DNA from: Haloactinopolyspora alba
Lineage (GTDB): Bacteria; Actinomycetota; Actinomycetes; Jiangellales; Jiangellaceae
Length of the DNA stretch: 64,000 bases
Direction of reading: 5' to 3'
NCBI RefSeq assembly: GCF_003014555.1
Contig: NZ_PYGE01000016.1
Location: 62,001 to 126,000, forward strand
Shown here: positions 62,671 through 64,000 of the stretch, piece by piece
Layout of the letters: every line of letters starts with the position of its first letter
How positions within the stretch are numbered: position 1 is the stretch's first letter
The notes under the pieces: generated by a model
The model's database searches: none
The model's input: the letters and a program-made list of their open reading frames with translations, nothing else
Told to the model about the DNA's origin: nothing
Position numbers and translations under genes: made by a program

Positions 62671-63629
62671 CCGAGCCCGCCCCCAGCACCGCGGTGCGAA
62701 CGCGTGCGCCCGGGGCCGAGGCGACGCCGCCTCGGCCCCGGGCGCACGGCCCCAGGGCACGTCGTGACGCTCTCACCGCACGCGCCGGCATCGCCATGTA
62801 CATCCTGCCCGCGCTTGCCCTGGTCGGCATCCTCCTCCTCGTGCCGTTCGGCTACACGGTCTATCAGAGCCTGACCGAGTACGACGGCATCAGTCCGGCC
62901 GAGTTCGTCGGTTTCGACAACTACGTGACATTGCTCGGCGCGGAGAGGTTCCATCGCTCCCTCATCAATACCGTGATCTGGACGGTCGGGACCCTGCTGC
63001 TCCCGGTCCTTCTCGGATTGCTGATCGCCGTTCTGACCAACGCCAGCGGCTGGCCGGTCTGGGTGCGCTACGCGTTCGTCCTGCCGTACGCCATCTCCGG
63101 CACCGCCACGGGGGTCATCTGGGGGTTCATGCTCCGTAGCGATGGTGCCGTCAACCAGGTGCTCGGCGCGTTCGGACTGGATTCACTCCAACAAGAGTGG
63201 CTGCTGTCGTGGCCGATGAACACGATCGTGATGATCCTGGCCGAAACGTGGCGCGCCGTCGGGATCTCGATCATCCTCTTCCTCGTCGGCCTCCAGACCG
63301 TGCCCCGTGAGACGGTGGAAGCCGGGATGCTCGACGGCGCCAGCGGCTTCCGGCTCTTCCGCCGCATCGTCTTCCCCCAACTGCGGGCGGTGACCGTCGT
63401 CGTGGTGGGCATCTCGATCGCCAACAGCCTGCGTGTGTTCGACGTCATCTGGCTGCTGACCCAGGGTGGTCCGGGCTGGCTCTCGGAGACTCTCGCCGTG
63501 ACGATGTATCGCCAGACCTTCGTCCTCAGCGAATACGGCCTCGGTTCAGCCGTCGCGGTCGTGCTCGCGGTCATCGTCGTGTCCGTGTCGTGGATCTACT
63601 TGCGTCAACAGATGCCGAAGAGAGGGTGA
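62667..63629 (+). CDS. ABC sugar transporter permease (MalF type)
   Basis: A protein of 320 aa with a GTG start overlapping the binding-protein stop. A Pro/Arg-rich leader of about 35 residues precedes six membrane segments. The EAA loop is EAGMLDGASGFRLFRRIVFPQLRA, with Met-Leu in place of the usual Arg-Val. LLTQGGPGWLSETLAVTMYRQTF is the conserved C-terminal segment. It pairs with the partial permease at 63639. Confidence 0.9.
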   Translation: MTEPAPSTAVRTRAPGAEATPPRPRAHGPRARRDALTARAGIAMYILPALALVGILLLVPFGYTVYQSLTEYDGISPAEFVGFDNYVTLLGAERFHRSLINTVIWTVGTLLLPVLLGLLIAVLTNASGWPVWVRYAFVLPYAISGTATGVIWGFMLRSDGAVNQVLGAFGLDSLQQEWLLSWPMNTIVMILAETWRAVGISIILFLVGLQTVPRETVEAGMLDGASGFRLFRRIVFPQLRAVTVVVVGISIANSLRVFDVIWLLTQGGPGWLSETLAVTMYRQTFVLSEYGLGSAVAVVLAVIVVSVSWIYLRQQMPKRG

Positions 63630-63638
63630 CGAATCACC

Positions 63639-64000
63639 ATGGCGCGATATCTCCGTAATGGATTCTTGATCACCTTCGCGATCCTGTGGCTGATCCCGAC
63701 GTACCTGCTCGTCGTCAACGCCATGACCCCAAGCAGCAGCTACGACGGCTCCCCGGACTGGTTTCCCGGTGGATTCGGCTTCTTCGACAATCTGAGCAAG
63801 GCGTGGGAGTCCGCCGACCTCGGGCTGGGTATCTACAACAGCCTGCTCTACGCGACCCTGTCGGCCGGAATCGCGGTTTTCGCTGCCGCGTTCGCGTCGT
63901 TCGCCGTCATCGTGATGCCGACGCGTCGTCGGGGCCTGTGGTTCTGGCTGATCTACTCCGGCACCCTGCTGCCATTGCAGATCTTCCTCGCGCCGCTTTT
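63639..64000 (+). CDS. ABC sugar transporter permease (MalG type), 3' end outside window
   Basis: The frame starts at the ATG at 63639, nine bases after the previous stop with GAGGGTG upstream, and is open to the window end (about 120 residues). NGFLITFAILWLIPTYLLVVNAM is the first membrane helix. WFPGGFGFFDNLSKAW is the extracellular loop typical of MalG-type permeases, and GIYNSLLYATLSAGIAVFAAAFASFAV is the next helix. The EAA loop lies beyond the window. It completes the importer that begins at 61399. Confidence 0.9.
   Translation, partial: MARYLRNGFLITFAILWLIPTYLLVVNAMTPSSSYDGSPDWFPGGFGFFDNLSKAWESADLGLGIYNSLLYATLSAGIAVFAAAFASFAVIVMPTRRRGLWFWLIYSGTLLPLQIFLAPL

Overview
High-GC (about 70%) genomic DNA with actinobacterial features: GTG starts, GTGA/ATGA start-stop overlaps, -10 boxes of the TAnnnT type, Tat-like signal peptides, a mycothiol-type DinB-like protein, and many LacI/ROK/ABC sugar cassettes. 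The gene set resembles soil or halotolerant Actinomycetota (Jiangella-like is a guess). I see no rRNA, tRNA, CRISPR array, insertion sequence or prophage. The window opens inside one gene and closes inside another.

Region 1 (1-8883) looks like a surface-glycan or polymer decoration cluster: three sulfotransferase-like proteins, two FkbM methyltransferases (one with a long coiled coil), a class I methyltransferase and a large two-domain glycosyltransferase. Region 2 (8951-28638) is a divergent 11-gene locus. Leftward run three exported beta-propeller proteins and two tandem paralogous regulators. Rightward run a fourth propeller fused to a DUF6351-type hydrolase domain, an alpha/beta hydrolase, a complete ABC sugar importer and a sulfatase. 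It reads as a capture and breakdown system for an unknown, possibly sulfated or esterified glycan. Region 3 (28716-31525) holds a CopA copper ATPase behind a CsoR-like operator and a small membrane protein, separated by a perfect 22-bp-stem terminator.

Region 4 (31766-40517) is one leftward operon: LacI-type regulator, FAD oxidoreductase, secreted GH43-like propeller, ABC importer, ROK kinase and NanE epimerase. It points to import of an N-acetylmannosamine-type sugar. A divergent exported DUF4127 protein follows (41026-42744). Region 5 (42755-50364) is a mixed stretch: TetR/alcohol dehydrogenase pair, MarR/TIGR03086 pair, IPP isomerase (idi), M28 aminopeptidase and a GntP permease. Region 6 (50419-59783) is an amino-sugar regulon: a LacI repressor, nagB-nagA, two Gfo/Idh enzymes, a 2-hydroxyacid dehydrogenase and a second DUF4127 protein. 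Four copies of a palindrome close to TGCAACCGMTTGCA lie in its control regions. An unrelated ArsR-SRPBCC-NTF2-TfoX operon sits inside. Region 7 (59871-64000) has an FtsX remnant followed by a GntR regulator and another ABC sugar importer cut by the window end.

Together, regions 4 and 6 give a plausible route ManNAc -> ManNAc-6-P -> GlcNAc-6-P -> GlcN-6-P -> Fru-6-P. The most interesting material is the four-propeller locus, the four-site LacI regulon with its DUF4127 member, and a set of terminator-like hairpins bordered by TGATCA.
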